From: an uncultured Bryobacterales bacterium
Lineage (GTDB): Bacteria > Acidobacteriota > Terriglobia > Bryobacterales > Bryobacteraceae
Length of the DNA: 64,000 bases
Direction of reading: 5' to 3'
NCBI GenBank assembly: GCA_937959285.1
Contig: CALGAR010000016.1
Span: 1-64,000, forward strand
Shown: positions 45,071-53,857 of the stretch, one piece after another
Layout of the letters: every line of letters starts with the position of its first letter
Position numbering within the stretch: position 1 is the stretch's first letter
The notes under the pieces: generated by a model
The model's database searches: none
What the model was told of the DNA's origin: nothing
What the model saw: only the letters and a program-made list of their open reading frames with translations
Translations under genes and position numbers: made by a program

Positions 45071-45963
45071 GCCCGCACCCGAAGACGCTCGACGGCTGCC
45101 AGTACTTCCTTGACCGTCACATTCTGTAGTCCCTGGCGGCCGGTAATGACTTCCGAAGGCGTTCGCCAAGGACCCCATACGTCCGGATCAGAGATCCCGA
45201 ACAGGACCACGCAGGGAACCCCGAACGCGGCGGCCATATGCGCCGGGCCGCTGTCGTTGCCAACAAATAAGGATGCGCCGGATAGCAGCGACTTCACCTC
45301 CGAAAGCGGAGCACCCGAAAGGCATCGGAATTCCGCAAACGGGGAAAGATCTTCATGCGGGCCGGCTATAAAGACTGGATCGAGATCGCGTGAGAGATGA
45401 CGGGCAACCTCCAGGAACCGCTCCGCAGGCCACATCTTGTCACTGCGGGCTGCCATGGGATGCAGAACAGCGTACGGCCGGGTTGCCGCTGGTTCACGGG
45501 CGAACAGCCTCGCTCTGGGGATTTCGCGGTGAGGCGCGCCGAGGAAGAACATTGCGGAGGCGAGATGTTCGGCCGTGTGCACTTTGCGATCGACGCCGAG
45601 GATCTCTTGCGCGCGCGGAATGCGCACGTCATACGCCCACGAATAACGGAAGTGGCCGAAGGCCGCCCGCCACCGCGCGCCCGAAGCCGCAGCCAGCAAC
45701 AAACTGCGCGTACCGCCGTGGAAGTTGATGCAAAGATCCGCTCGCGCCGCTCGCAAGCCTGGTTCGCGGATCTCATCCACATCGGGATTTCCTTCGAAAA
45801 CCGCAGAAAAACGGGGCTCGACTACGACAGCGACACGCACATCAGGACGGGCGGACTTAAGAATTTGGAGTGAAGGTGTTGTCAGGACACAGTCACCGAG
45901 CGAGCGCAACCGAATTACGCTGACGTTGGCGCCGAGCGGCAAGGAATCCAAAACCTTCGTCAT
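45067..45963 (-). CDS. Glycosyltransferase family 9 (heptosyltransferase-like)
   Basis: A 298-residue GT9 protein, slightly shorter than WaaC/WaaF (about 320-350). Landmarks are VIRLRSLGDCVLTTPSLQIL, DLCINFHGG, VLHPMAARSDKMWPAERF in the donor half and FVGNDSGPAHMAAAFGVPCVVLFG, the ADP-heptose/nucleotide-sugar pocket. It probably adds heptose or a similar sugar to the lipopolysaccharide core. It begins 8 bases after the Trm112-like gene and overlaps msbA, so core assembly and export are coupled. Confidence 0.9.
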   Translation of the reverse strand: MTKVLDSLPLGANVSVIRLRSLGDCVLTTPSLQILKSARPDVRVAVVVEPRFSAVFEGNPDVDEIREPGLRAARADLCINFHGGTRSLLLAAASGARWRAAFGHFRYSWAYDVRIPRAQEILGVDRKVHTAEHLASAMFFLGAPHREIPRARLFAREPAATRPYAVLHPMAARSDKMWPAERFLEVARHLSRDLDPVFIAGPHEDLSPFAEFRCLSGAPLSEVKSLLSGASLFVGNDSGPAHMAAAFGVPCVVLFGISDPDVWGPWRTPSEVITGRQGLQNVTVKEVLAAVERLRVRA

Positions 45964-45971
45964 TCGGCTGG

Positions 45972-46142
45972 CTACTCTTCGATTCGCGCCTCATCGATCA
46001 GCATTACAGGGATGTCATCGCGGATCGGATAGACACGCTTGCACTGCACGCACTTCAGGCCGGTTTCGCCCGGCAGCAGTTCAACGGTGGCCTTGCAAAG
46101 TGGACAGACCAGGATCTCCAGAAGGTCTTTACTGATGGCCAT
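45972..46142 (-). CDS. Trm112 family small zinc-binding protein (YcaR-like)
   Basis: A 56-codon gene. It starts ATG GCC ATC at 46142, with GGAGGT seven bases upstream, and ends TAG at 45972. The protein begins MAISKDLLEILVCPLCK and has a second CVQC pair plus YPIRDDIPVMLIDEA. The two C-x-x-C pairs form the Trm112/YcaR zinc ribbon. Bacterial copies commonly sit beside lipid A or LPS genes (lpxK, kdsB), as here upstream of GT9-msbA. It may activate a methyltransferase; the partner is unknown. Confidence 0.9.
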   Translation of the reverse strand: MAISKDLLEILVCPLCKATVELLPGETGLKCVQCKRVYPIRDDIPVMLIDEARIEE

Positions 46143-46331
46143 CGGCGACCTCCAGGTGAGTCATTGTAACAATCGCGGTCGGAAGTTCGAGCATTGGTTG
46201 TTCTTTCCCATCATATTGTTTTCCGCCGGCTCGTTGGAGATGTCAGGGGAGGCTCGACTTCCCGCTTCCCTGGGGACGGCAGCCCTGGCGATGTGTCGAG
46301 ACGGCCTTTGGAAGTGCCCAGAGTCCTGGCT

Positions 46332-47162
46332 CTACAGTCCGTAGACCTCAACCGCGGTTCCGCCCATGATCCGAACCCTTTCGAGCTCGGAAAGCGGGGC
46401 GATCACCTTCGATACGACATCCACCCAGCGCTTGTAGCCGGAAGCCACCAGGCAAACCGGCCAATCGGACCCGAACATCAGCCGCCTGGGTTCGAAAGCC
46501 TCGAGGACCGTGTCGAAGTACGGTTTCAAATCGGCTTCGGTCCATCCCTTCCAATCCGCCTCCGTCACCATGCCCGAGACCTTGCAGAAGACATTGGGCC
46601 GCTTGGCAAGCTCCTTGATATGTTCGCGCCAAGGCGACAGGATCCGGTCTTTAATGCGAGGCTTGGCGATGTGATCGAGCACAAAGACCTGGCCAGGATG
46701 ACGGTCGACAAACCGGATCGTCTGAGGCAAATGGCGCTCATAGATCAGAATGTCGTAGACGAGGCCGAACTTATGCACGGCTTCGATCCCGTTATTGAAA
46801 TCCTCGCGGAGGATGTACTGATCGTCCGCCTCATCCTGAAGGACATGCCGGAGCCCCTTGAGCTTGCGATTCACCGCCAGCTGTTCGAGGATGCCGCCGA
46901 TGTTGCGGTCGGTGAGCGGAGCCCAGCCGACGACTCCCAGGATGAAGGGGTTGCGCTCCGCCATCTCGAGAAGGAACTTTGTCTCGGCCAGCGTCTGACG
47001 CGCCTGGACGGAGACGACTGCGTCAATGCCTGCTCCATCCATCTCCCGCTTCAGGTCTTGTGGGAGGAAATCCCTTCGAAGCGGCCCCATCGAGTCGGTG
47101 ATCCAGCCGTACTCCTGTGCGCTGTACTTCCAGAAATGGTGATGGGAATCAACCCTGGGCAT
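46332..47162 (-). CDS. Amidohydrolase of the COG3618 group (L-fuconolactonase-like)
   Basis: A 276-residue TIM-barrel metal hydrolase. The N-terminus PRVDSHHHFW supplies the H-x-H metal site, LDHIAKPRI and the late FGSDWPVCL the other metal ligands; VGWAPLTDRNIGGILEQL and LKGLRHVLQDEADDQYILRE are typical of fuconolactonases, which open sugar-1,5-lactones. ATG at 47162 puts the start just before the motif (an ATG at 47174 is possible); it overlaps the aldo/keto reductase 3' end by 14 bases. Together the pair would oxidise L-fucose or a similar deoxysugar to its acid. No sugar-acid dehydratase is seen. Confidence 0.87.
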   Translation of the reverse strand: MPRVDSHHHFWKYSAQEYGWITDSMGPLRRDFLPQDLKREMDGAGIDAVVSVQARQTLAETKFLLEMAERNPFILGVVGWAPLTDRNIGGILEQLAVNRKLKGLRHVLQDEADDQYILREDFNNGIEAVHKFGLVYDILIYERHLPQTIRFVDRHPGQVFVLDHIAKPRIKDRILSPWREHIKELAKRPNVFCKVSGMVTEADWKGWTEADLKPYFDTVLEAFEPRRLMFGSDWPVCLVASGYKRWVDVVSKVIAPLSELERVRIMGGTAVEVYGL

Positions 47163-48108
47163 TCGCGTTGGCATAGTCGTAATTCTCGGGACGGCCCGTG
47201 CGCCAGACGTTTCCGGCCACCGGAGCAACGATCATCCGAATCTCCTCCAATAATTCTGGGTCAATTGTATATGACAGCGCCTGGAGATTCTGCTCTACCT
47301 CCGAACGGCGCGCCATTCCGACCAGAGTTGTCGAAACGTAGGGATGGTTGAGGCAATAGCGGAGCGCCACCTTCGTCACGTCGACCCCCCTGCGCTTGCA
47401 TGCCTCCGCAACCTTCCTGCCCGCTTCCTTCACCGCATCCGGAGCCGGATGCCACGAAGGCGCTCCCTCTGCTGTCAGAATCCGCATGTGTAAGGGCGAG
47501 GCGTTGATCAGTCCGATGCCGTTCTCTTTTGCGAAGGGCGTCAGCATCTCGTCCAGGTGCTCTGCCATGAGGTTGTAGCGGCAATAGGAGAGAATTGTGT
47601 CCACCTTCGCCTGCGAGGCGACGGAGCGCAGCATGCGCAGCTGCAGCCCGCTGAGGCCGATGAAGCGGGCCTTGCCCTGTTTCTGGATTTCGCGCATTGC
47701 GGGAATCGTCTCTTCCACGATCTGCCGCGCGTCGCCAAACTCGATGTCGTGCGCCTGCAGGAGGTCGACATAGTCTGTGCGCAGTCGCTCCAGCGATTCG
47801 TCAATGCTCCTCCGGACACGATCGGCCGAGAAATCGAAATGATTGATGTCATAGCGGCCGCACTTCGTGGCCAGGACCACCTGGTGGCGTTTGCCCTGGA
47901 GCGCCGTGCCGAGCCTCTCTTCTGCAAGCGTGCGGCCATAGTACGGTGCAACGTCGAAGAAGTTGATGCCTTGATCAATTGCGTAGTGGACTGCTCGCAC
48001 TGCCTCGCCCGAGTCAACCGGTCCGAACTCTTCGCCGAGCGGGGAACCGCCGAATCCGAGCTCCGATACTTTGAGTTCCGTGTTTCCCAGCGGCTTATAT
48101 TGCATCAT
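47149..48108 (-). CDS. Aldo/keto reductase (L-fucose/L-galactose dehydrogenase-like)
   Basis: A 319-residue NAD(P)-dependent TIM-barrel oxidoreductase. The catalytic tetrad is visible: D52 and Y57 in FFDVAPYYGRTLAEERLG, K82 in ATKCGRYD, and H120 in LLQAHDIEFGD. It has the L-galactose dehydrogenase/D-threo-aldose 1-dehydrogenase look (GFGGSPLG, SYCRYNLM). Followed by a lactonase-like gene in overlap, its likely role is sugar-to-lactone oxidation in a 6-deoxysugar pathway. Two ATGs open the gene (48108, 48105). Confidence 0.88.
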   Translation of the reverse strand: MMQYKPLGNTELKVSELGFGGSPLGEEFGPVDSGEAVRAVHYAIDQGINFFDVAPYYGRTLAEERLGTALQGKRHQVVLATKCGRYDINHFDFSADRVRRSIDESLERLRTDYVDLLQAHDIEFGDARQIVEETIPAMREIQKQGKARFIGLSGLQLRMLRSVASQAKVDTILSYCRYNLMAEHLDEMLTPFAKENGIGLINASPLHMRILTAEGAPSWHPAPDAVKEAGRKVAEACKRRGVDVTKVALRYCLNHPYVSTTLVGMARRSEVEQNLQALSYTIDPELLEEIRMIVAPVAGNVWRTGRPENYDYANANAQG

Positions 48109-48279
48109 CGTTCGTTTGTCACCTCGCCGTCTGCAAAGATATCAGGGCCGCTCCATATTCTGCTGCCCCTGGGCAGGCGAAACGGCAGCGGCCTTGTGAT
48201 AGAGTTCTCTGAACGAGAAACTGACTTTTTGTGTCCCTGAGCCCATGGGAATCCGCCATTCGCCTTTTCAGGAGCAACT

Positions 48280-49722
48280 ATGAGCATCACGCGGCGTCAT
48301 TTTGCGGGACTTGGGCTTGCTGGCCTTGCCGCATCCGGGCGGGGGCTGGCGCAGCAGCGCAAACGGCCGAACATTCTCTTTCTTCTTCCCGACCAGCTTC
48401 GCGCTCAGGCTCTCGGCTGCATGGGCGATCCCAACGTGAAGTCGCCAAACATAGACCGGCTGGCCGCCCAAGGGCTGCTGATGCGAAATACGATTGCCAA
48501 TACGCCGGTTTGCTGCCCGGCCAGAGCAATTATGCTGACTGGCAAGTATGCGCATCGCAACGGCATGATCGCCAACGACCTCCGACTGCGGGAATCGGAA
48601 GTCACGATCGCGGAAATTCTCAAAGACGCCGGTTATCGTACGGGGTTTGTCGGGAAATGGCACTTGGACGGCGGTCCGCGGCTTCCCGGTTTTGTGCCTC
48701 CTGGGCCGCGGCGGCAGGGCTTTGAGTGGTGGGCTGCCAACGAATGCAGCCACGCCCACTTCAACACGCACTACTTTCGGGACTCCGATCAACCAATTCC
48801 AATAAATAAGTTCGAAGCGGAGGGTTGGGCGGACCTGGCCATCGAGTTCTTGCGGGGAAGCAAGTCCGACCCGCGCCCCTTCTTTCTGACGGTTCAGATG
48901 GGGCCGCCTCATGATCCTTATAAAGCTCCGCCTGAGTATTCCCGCCGCTATGATCCTGAAAAACTGATCCTGCGCCCGAACTATAAGCCGGGACCCCGGG
49001 TGACGGACCGCGCGCAGCTTGCCGAGTACTACGCGATGATTACTGCGGTGGACGATCAGGTTGGCCGGATCCTCGCGGTTCTCGACGAATTGTCACTGGC
49101 GGAAGATACCATCGTGCTGCTGTCATCGGATCACGGGGACATGTTGGGCTCACACGGGCAACGCCTGAAACGGAAGCCATGGGAGGAGTCGATTCGAGTT
49201 CCAGGTATTCTCCGTTACCCGCGAAGAATCAAGGCTGGCCGTGTGAGCGACGTATTCTTTACGCACGTCGACTTCGCTCCAACGCTGCTCTCGCTTTGCG
49301 GAGTGAAACCTCCCGCCAGCATGCAGGGTACAGACCTTTCGAGAGTGATCACCGGTGAGAGTACGACCGGTCCTGATTCGGCATTCCTTCAGATTTTCGG
49401 TCCCTACCACGGAGACGGCACTCCCGGCGCTTGGCGAGGTGTCCGAACTTCGCGCTATGTCTATGCCCGGTTCGAAGACAAACCGTGGGTGCTTTACGAC
49501 TTGAAGGAGGACCCGTACGAGATGAAGAATCTGGCTGCCGATCCCGCGGCTGGCGCAATTCGAAGATCGATGGAGGCGAAGTTGAGCGAATGGATGAAGA
49601 AGACCGGCGATAGCTGGAGCATCAACTGGAGCTACCCGGTTGAAGATAACGGGAGACTCTACAGAGGCGGGACTTTTTATACGGTTGAGGAGTATTTGAA
49701 ATCCATCGGGCAAGGACGATGA
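48280..49722 (+). CDS. Tat-exported cysteine-type sulfatase
   Basis: A 480-residue type I sulfatase. A Tat signal (TRRHFAGLGLAGLAASG) is followed by NILFLLPDQLRAQALG and the modification site C78-C-P-A-R (C-x-P-x-R), whose cysteine must become formylglycine. FVGKWHLDGG holds a Lys/His pair; LLSSDHGDMLGSHG supplies further metal-site residues. The C-terminus matches arylsulfatase/choline-sulfatase-like enzymes. CAGGAG precedes ATG at 48280. It overlaps a mutarotase gene by 4 bases and lies near a formylglycine-generating enzyme, so a sulfated deoxysugar or polysaccharide substrate is likely. Confidence 0.94.
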   Translation: MSITRRHFAGLGLAGLAASGRGLAQQRKRPNILFLLPDQLRAQALGCMGDPNVKSPNIDRLAAQGLLMRNTIANTPVCCPARAIMLTGKYAHRNGMIANDLRLRESEVTIAEILKDAGYRTGFVGKWHLDGGPRLPGFVPPGPRRQGFEWWAANECSHAHFNTHYFRDSDQPIPINKFEAEGWADLAIEFLRGSKSDPRPFFLTVQMGPPHDPYKAPPEYSRRYDPEKLILRPNYKPGPRVTDRAQLAEYYAMITAVDDQVGRILAVLDELSLAEDTIVLLSSDHGDMLGSHGQRLKRKPWEESIRVPGILRYPRRIKAGRVSDVFFTHVDFAPTLLSLCGVKPPASMQGTDLSRVITGESTTGPDSAFLQIFGPYHGDGTPGAWRGVRTSRYVYARFEDKPWVLYDLKEDPYEMKNLAADPAAGAIRRSMEAKLSEWMKKTGDSWSINWSYPVEDNGRLYRGGTFYTVEEYLKSIGQGR

Positions 49723-50039
49723 AGGAACAACGGATCTGCTTCTGTCTTCAAGTGAAGCCGGACAAGATGGAGGAGTACAAGGCGCGGCATCAGGCGGTAT
49801 GGCCGGAGATGCTGGAGGCGCTTCGAGCAGCGGGCTGGCGAAATTATTCGCTGTTTCTGCGAGACGACGGTCTGCTGATCGGCTACCTGGAGACGGAGGA
49901 TTTTCAAGCCGCTCTCGATGCCATGGCCAAAACCGACGTGAATCAGCGGTGGCAGGCAGAGATGGCCCAATTTTTTGAGGGGCAGGGAAATCCGGATGAG
50001 CAGATGCGTCCCATCCCGCATATCTTTCACCTTGCCTAG
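49719..50039 (+). CDS. rhaM: L-rhamnose/L-fucose-type mutarotase (RhaM family)
   Basis: A 106-residue dimeric ferredoxin-like enzyme that interconverts anomers of L-rhamnose or L-fucose. Y20 and H24 in YKARHQAVWPEM match the catalytic Tyr/His of E. coli RhaM, and QRWQAEM follows in the family pattern (TDVNQRW). The start overlaps the upstream sulfatase by 4 bases (ATGA). Coupling to a sulfatase and closeness to a dehydrogenase/lactonase pair point to 6-deoxysugar catabolism. Rhamnose versus fucose cannot be decided by eye. Confidence 0.9.
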   Translation: MKEQRICFCLQVKPDKMEEYKARHQAVWPEMLEALRAAGWRNYSLFLRDDGLLIGYLETEDFQAALDAMAKTDVNQRWQAEMAQFFEGQGNPDEQMRPIPHIFHLA

Positions 50040-50112
50040 CGCGGTTCACGATCGAGCTTGGCGGGCCTGCTGTCGCACGAGATAATAACAGTATCCGGGC
50101 TGGGTAAATTCA

Positions 50113-50982
50113 ATGGCGCTTGTAGTCAACGGCGAGTACGTCGAGGACTCGCTGATTCGAGAGGAAGCGAATGCGATGCGGCCTCGTCTCCAGGAGGAGA
50201 TGGAGGGCGAGGATCCCGTCGTCATCGAAATGCGGCTGCGCGAGTGGGCTCGCGAGAACGTCATCGAGCGTGTCTTGCTGCGCCAGGCAGCACTTGCCGA
50301 CCCGGAGCCCATCCCCCAGGATTTGCTGGACCGGACCGTGGAGGAGATACGATCCCAGACGCCGGGACAATCCGGCTGCCTCTTCCCCCAGCAGGACCAG
50401 CTTCGCCGGGAGATCGAAATCCAGCTGCGCATCGACCGGCTCCTCGGCAGACTGACCGCAAAGCTTTCGCCTCCGAGAAACAAAGAGGTCACCGAGTACT
50501 ACAAGAAGCACCGGGAGAATTTCTACTTCCCGGAGATGGTCCACGCGGCTCACATCGTGAAGAACGTGGATGAGGTGACGGATGAAGCAACGGCCCTTGC
50601 GGCGATCCGGCACGCGCAGCAGGAACTGCAGCAGGGCGTTAGCTTCGAGGAGGTTGCCGACAAGCACTCGGATTGCCCAGGCCGGGGAGGCGACCTTGGC
50701 TTCTTCCCAAGAGGCCAGATGGTCGAAGAGTTTGAGTCTGTGGTTTTCTCAATGAAGCCCGGCGAGGTCAGCGACATTTTCCGCTCACCGTTCGGCTTTC
50801 ATATTGCCAAGGTCTATGAGATTAGGCCGGAGGGCTACCTCCCGTTGCAAGAGGTTCGAGCTCAAATCGAAGAAACACTGTACGCGGAAAAGCGGCGCCG
50901 TGTGGTTGAGCAGTATCTCGACAAACTGCGGGCCCAGGCGGATGTACAGAATGTGCCGAGCCGGGCAGCGGGGAGTCAATGA
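50113..50982 (+). CDS. Parvulin-type peptidyl-prolyl isomerase (PpiC/NifM-like)
   Basis: A 289-residue foldase without a signal peptide, so probably cytosolic. The N-terminal half (about 1-130) is helical, SurA/NifM-like. The PpiC domain runs about 140-240: VHAAHIVKNVDE, GVSFEEVADKHSDCPGRGGDLGFFPRGQMVEEFE and FGFHIAKVYEI, with the expected catalytic residues. ATG at 50113 has only a weak ribosome site. The gene overlaps the formylglycine-generating enzyme by 4 bases, which suggests a maturation role for that enzyme or for sulfatases, although this pairing is not something I know from the literature. Confidence 0.88.
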   Translation: MALVVNGEYVEDSLIREEANAMRPRLQEEMEGEDPVVIEMRLREWARENVIERVLLRQAALADPEPIPQDLLDRTVEEIRSQTPGQSGCLFPQQDQLRREIEIQLRIDRLLGRLTAKLSPPRNKEVTEYYKKHRENFYFPEMVHAAHIVKNVDEVTDEATALAAIRHAQQELQQGVSFEEVADKHSDCPGRGGDLGFFPRGQMVEEFESVVFSMKPGEVSDIFRSPFGFHIAKVYEIRPEGYLPLQEVRAQIEETLYAEKRRRVVEQYLDKLRAQADVQNVPSRAAGSQ

Positions 50983-51971
50983 AGCGGGAATTTGAGATTT
51001 TTGCCGAGGCGGGCCGCCCTCATCCTTGCTGTGTTCCGAGCAAGATTCGGGCAATCGAGCTTGCGCGGTCACGCGCCGCTTCCGCGGAGCGTATCCGTGT
51101 CAGATCCGGTTCCGTAACCGATATGGTGAAACTCGATGGCGGCCGCTTCCTCATGGGAACCGACAGCGACGAAGGCTTTCCGCAGGATGGGGAAGGGCCG
51201 GTCCGGGAGGTCACCGTCGATCCGTTCTACATCGACCGCTATCCTGTCACGAACGAGCAGTTCCGGGAGTTCGTGCGCGCAACGGGTTACAAGACGGAAT
51301 CGGAACGCCTGGGCTGGTCGTTTGTCTTTCAGGGGCACATCCCGAAAGAACTGGAGTCCGAGCTGGTGGACCAGCGAGTGCCGGGTCTCCCCTGGTGGTG
51401 CAAGGTGAATGGCGCGTGCTGGAAGCACCCTGAGGGGCCGCACTCGAGCATCGAAGACCGGCTCCACTACCCCGTCGTCCACGTTTCATGGAACGACGCG
51501 CAGGAGTATTGCCGGTGGGCCGGAAAGCGTCTGCCGACGGAAGCCGAGTGGGAGTATGCGGCGCGGGGCGGTCTCGAACAGAAGATTTACCCGTGGGGTG
51601 ACGAGCTGACGCCGGGCGGGAAGCACCTATGTAATGTCTGGCAGGGGCAGTTCCCGGACATCGACCTTGCTGAAGACGGGTATTCTGCGCCAGCGCCTGT
51701 GGATGCCTTTCCTCCCAATGGATACGGGCTTTACACCATCACCGGGAATGCATGGGAATGGTGCAATGACTGGTTCCATCCCACCTATCACATCACGGCG
51801 ACACGGATCAATCCGGTAGGTCCGCCGGAAGGAACGACGAAGGTCATGAAGGGCGGTTCGTATCTCTGCCACCGCTCCTACTGCAACCGCTACAGAGTGG
51901 CGGCGCGCACATCGAATACACCGGACAGCGCCACCACCAATATCAGCTTCCGCTGCGTGAGAGACATCTAG
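50979..51971 (+). CDS. Formylglycine-generating enzyme (sulfatase maturase, SUMF1-like)
   Basis: A 330-residue enzyme that oxidises the active-site cysteine of type I sulfatases to formylglycine, using O2 and copper. The FGE domain spans about 45-330. The catalytic pair C297 and C302 sits in GGSYLCHRSYCNRYR, then SNTPDSATTNISFRC, a close match to human SUMF1; YPVTNEQFREFV, LPTEAEWEYAARGG and GNAWEWCNDW are also visible. This makes it a true FGE rather than a generic SUMF-domain protein. The N-terminal extension has CCVPSK. ATG at 50979 overlaps ppiC. Substrates are encoded on both sides. Confidence 0.95.
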   Translation: MKREFEIFAEAGRPHPCCVPSKIRAIELARSRAASAERIRVRSGSVTDMVKLDGGRFLMGTDSDEGFPQDGEGPVREVTVDPFYIDRYPVTNEQFREFVRATGYKTESERLGWSFVFQGHIPKELESELVDQRVPGLPWWCKVNGACWKHPEGPHSSIEDRLHYPVVHVSWNDAQEYCRWAGKRLPTEAEWEYAARGGLEQKIYPWGDELTPGGKHLCNVWQGQFPDIDLAEDGYSAPAPVDAFPPNGYGLYTITGNAWEWCNDWFHPTYHITATRINPVGPPEGTTKVMKGGSYLCHRSYCNRYRVAARTSNTPDSATTNISFRCVRDI

Positions 51972-51977
51972 CAGCGA

Positions 51978-53855
51978 TTACGCGACCTCGCCAAGAATAC
52001 GTTCCAGCAGGCGTTCAACATAGGAGCCGAGGCGGGCATCGGCGGCCGGGTCCTTACGCGCGATTGTCTTGAGCTGGGGCTTGATCGGGTCCGCCTTCGG
52101 CCCCAGGACATCGATTACGTTCAGCGCGAGCATCGAAACGTAAACGCCGTTCGTGTCCGGCGGGGCCAGTTCAAGCAGCACGCGTAAGACTTCTTTGAGA
52201 TCTTCGTCCGTCCCGTAGCGGCCCAACGCCTCACAGGCGGCGATCCGGACCGAGGGCGAAGCGTCCTTTAGCGCCTTTTGAACATCGGAACGAGCGGCTT
52301 TCACTGCATCCGGACCGCGCATCAGCAGCCCCAGGATCGCCCAGTAGCGAACGCCGCTGTCGGGATCCTGAATGCGCTTTCTGAGTTCCGCCTCACCACC
52401 CTTGAGCGAGGACGCAATCTCCGCGGTCTCCATTACGCGCTTCATTGGGTAGCGGCTGTCATCGTGGCCTACTTCGTACGGCGTCGATCCCTTCGCCCGG
52501 CTTTGCATCTCGGCCTCCGGAAGGAAGCCGACATCGCGAATCCGGAGTGCGAGATCCTGCTGTGCTTTTCGCAGGCGGCGAAGGATACCCTGATGCTGGG
52601 GCGATGAGGCGAGGTTGTGAACCTCGTCAGGATCGTTCTGCAGGTCATACAGCTCTTCCGGGGGCTTCGTCTCCCAGAAGTAGGTCTGCGGAGGCCGCAG
52701 CTTGCCCTGGTCGTACAACTGCTTCCACACCTGCGTTGTCGGGGTCTCGAACATGTACGCGATGTGCTGGCCGTAGATTTTGTGGGGCATGTAGTTGCGG
52801 ATGTAGATATAGCGCTTGTCCCGGACTGTCCGTACCAGATCAAACCGCTCATCCATGCGTCCACGGAAGCCGTACACGTATGGCTGCTCAGGCGCCTGAT
52901 ACCTGCCGAGGAAGGCGTGGCCTTGCATCTGGGCAGGCGGCTTCATGCCTGCGAGGCTGAGCAGCGTCGGAGCCAGATCGACGAAGCTGACAAGCCGGTC
53001 TGACGTTCCGCCTGGCTTGTAGTCTTTCGACGCAAGGTGCCTGTACTTCTCCGGGATATGAACCATCAGCGGTACACGGAGTCCGGAGTTGTACGGCCAG
53101 CGCTTGCTGCGCGGCATCCCGGACCCATGATCGCCGTAGAAGAAGACGATCGTGTCCTCTTCCAGCCCGTCTTCCTCAAGTTGCCGCAGCACCCTTCCGG
53201 CCATCGAGTCCATCGTCGTGATGTTGTCGTAGTACTGCGCCCAGTCATGACGGACCTCCGGAGTGTCGGGGTGATACGCGGGCAGGGGCGCTTTGGCCGG
53301 ATCGTGCACCAGCTTATGGGGGCGCCGGCGAATCTGGCTTTCGTGCGTGACGGTGAAGTTGAAGATGGAGAAAAAGGGCTGGCCGGGCTTGCGATTTCTC
53401 CAGTGAGCTTTGTTGCTCGACTCATCCCACACCTTTCCGGTGTGTTTCAGATTGTAGTCTTCCTTTGCGTTGTTGGTGACGTAGTAACCCAACTCCCGCA
53501 GGTAGCAGGGGTACATCTTCATGGGCTCGGGAAGACTGGTCATGCTGCGCATGTGTTCCGAGCCGGTGGACGGCGGATAGAGCCCGGAGATGATGGTCGT
53601 ACGCGCAGGCGCGCATACCGGCGCATTGGACCATGCGTTGAGGTAGATCGTGGCCTTCTTCGCGAACTGATCGAGGTTTGGAGTCGTCGCGTACTTGTCA
53701 CCGTATGCGCCGATCTGGGGTCCGATGTCCTCGCAGGTGATCCACAGAATGTTCGGCCTTGCCGCCTCTGTGGACCTGCCGAGGGCCGCGGCTCCCAGTG
53801 CCGTGGCAAAGGCTCGTCGCGTCGGCCTGCTTTTTCCGGTGCTCGATGCTGCCAT
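51978..53855 (-). CDS. Exported cysteine-type sulfatase with C-terminal HEAT-like repeats
   Basis: A 625-residue protein. An N-terminal Tat-like signal (TRRAFATALGAAALG) precedes a sulfatase domain with NILWITCEDIGPQIGAYG and C-A-P-A-R (cysteine at 81) for formylglycine, then FFYGDHGSGMPRSKRW. From about residue 475 the chain has HEAT-like helical repeats (VRYWAILGLLMRGPDAVKAA, VRIAACEALGRYGTDEDLKEV). Sulfatase-HEAT fusions are common in Acidobacteria and Planctomycetes. ATG at 53855 is chosen; a GTG at 53861 overlaps the upstream stop. It lies downstream of a DUF1080 gene and converges on the FGE gene, 6 bases apart. Confidence 0.92.
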   Translation of the reverse strand: MAASSTGKSRPTRRAFATALGAAALGRSTEAARPNILWITCEDIGPQIGAYGDKYATTPNLDQFAKKATIYLNAWSNAPVCAPARTTIISGLYPPSTGSEHMRSMTSLPEPMKMYPCYLRELGYYVTNNAKEDYNLKHTGKVWDESSNKAHWRNRKPGQPFFSIFNFTVTHESQIRRRPHKLVHDPAKAPLPAYHPDTPEVRHDWAQYYDNITTMDSMAGRVLRQLEEDGLEEDTIVFFYGDHGSGMPRSKRWPYNSGLRVPLMVHIPEKYRHLASKDYKPGGTSDRLVSFVDLAPTLLSLAGMKPPAQMQGHAFLGRYQAPEQPYVYGFRGRMDERFDLVRTVRDKRYIYIRNYMPHKIYGQHIAYMFETPTTQVWKQLYDQGKLRPPQTYFWETKPPEELYDLQNDPDEVHNLASSPQHQGILRRLRKAQQDLALRIRDVGFLPEAEMQSRAKGSTPYEVGHDDSRYPMKRVMETAEIASSLKGGEAELRKRIQDPDSGVRYWAILGLLMRGPDAVKAARSDVQKALKDASPSVRIAACEALGRYGTDEDLKEVLRVLLELAPPDTNGVYVSMLALNVIDVLGPKADPIKPQLKTIARKDPAADARLGSYVERLLERILGEVA

Positions 53856-53857
53856 GC

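Noticed and set aside
46194..47351. 385-codon plus-strand frame opposite the amidohydrolase gene
   Set aside because: Antisense shadow; the minus-strand frame carries the H-x-H metal site.
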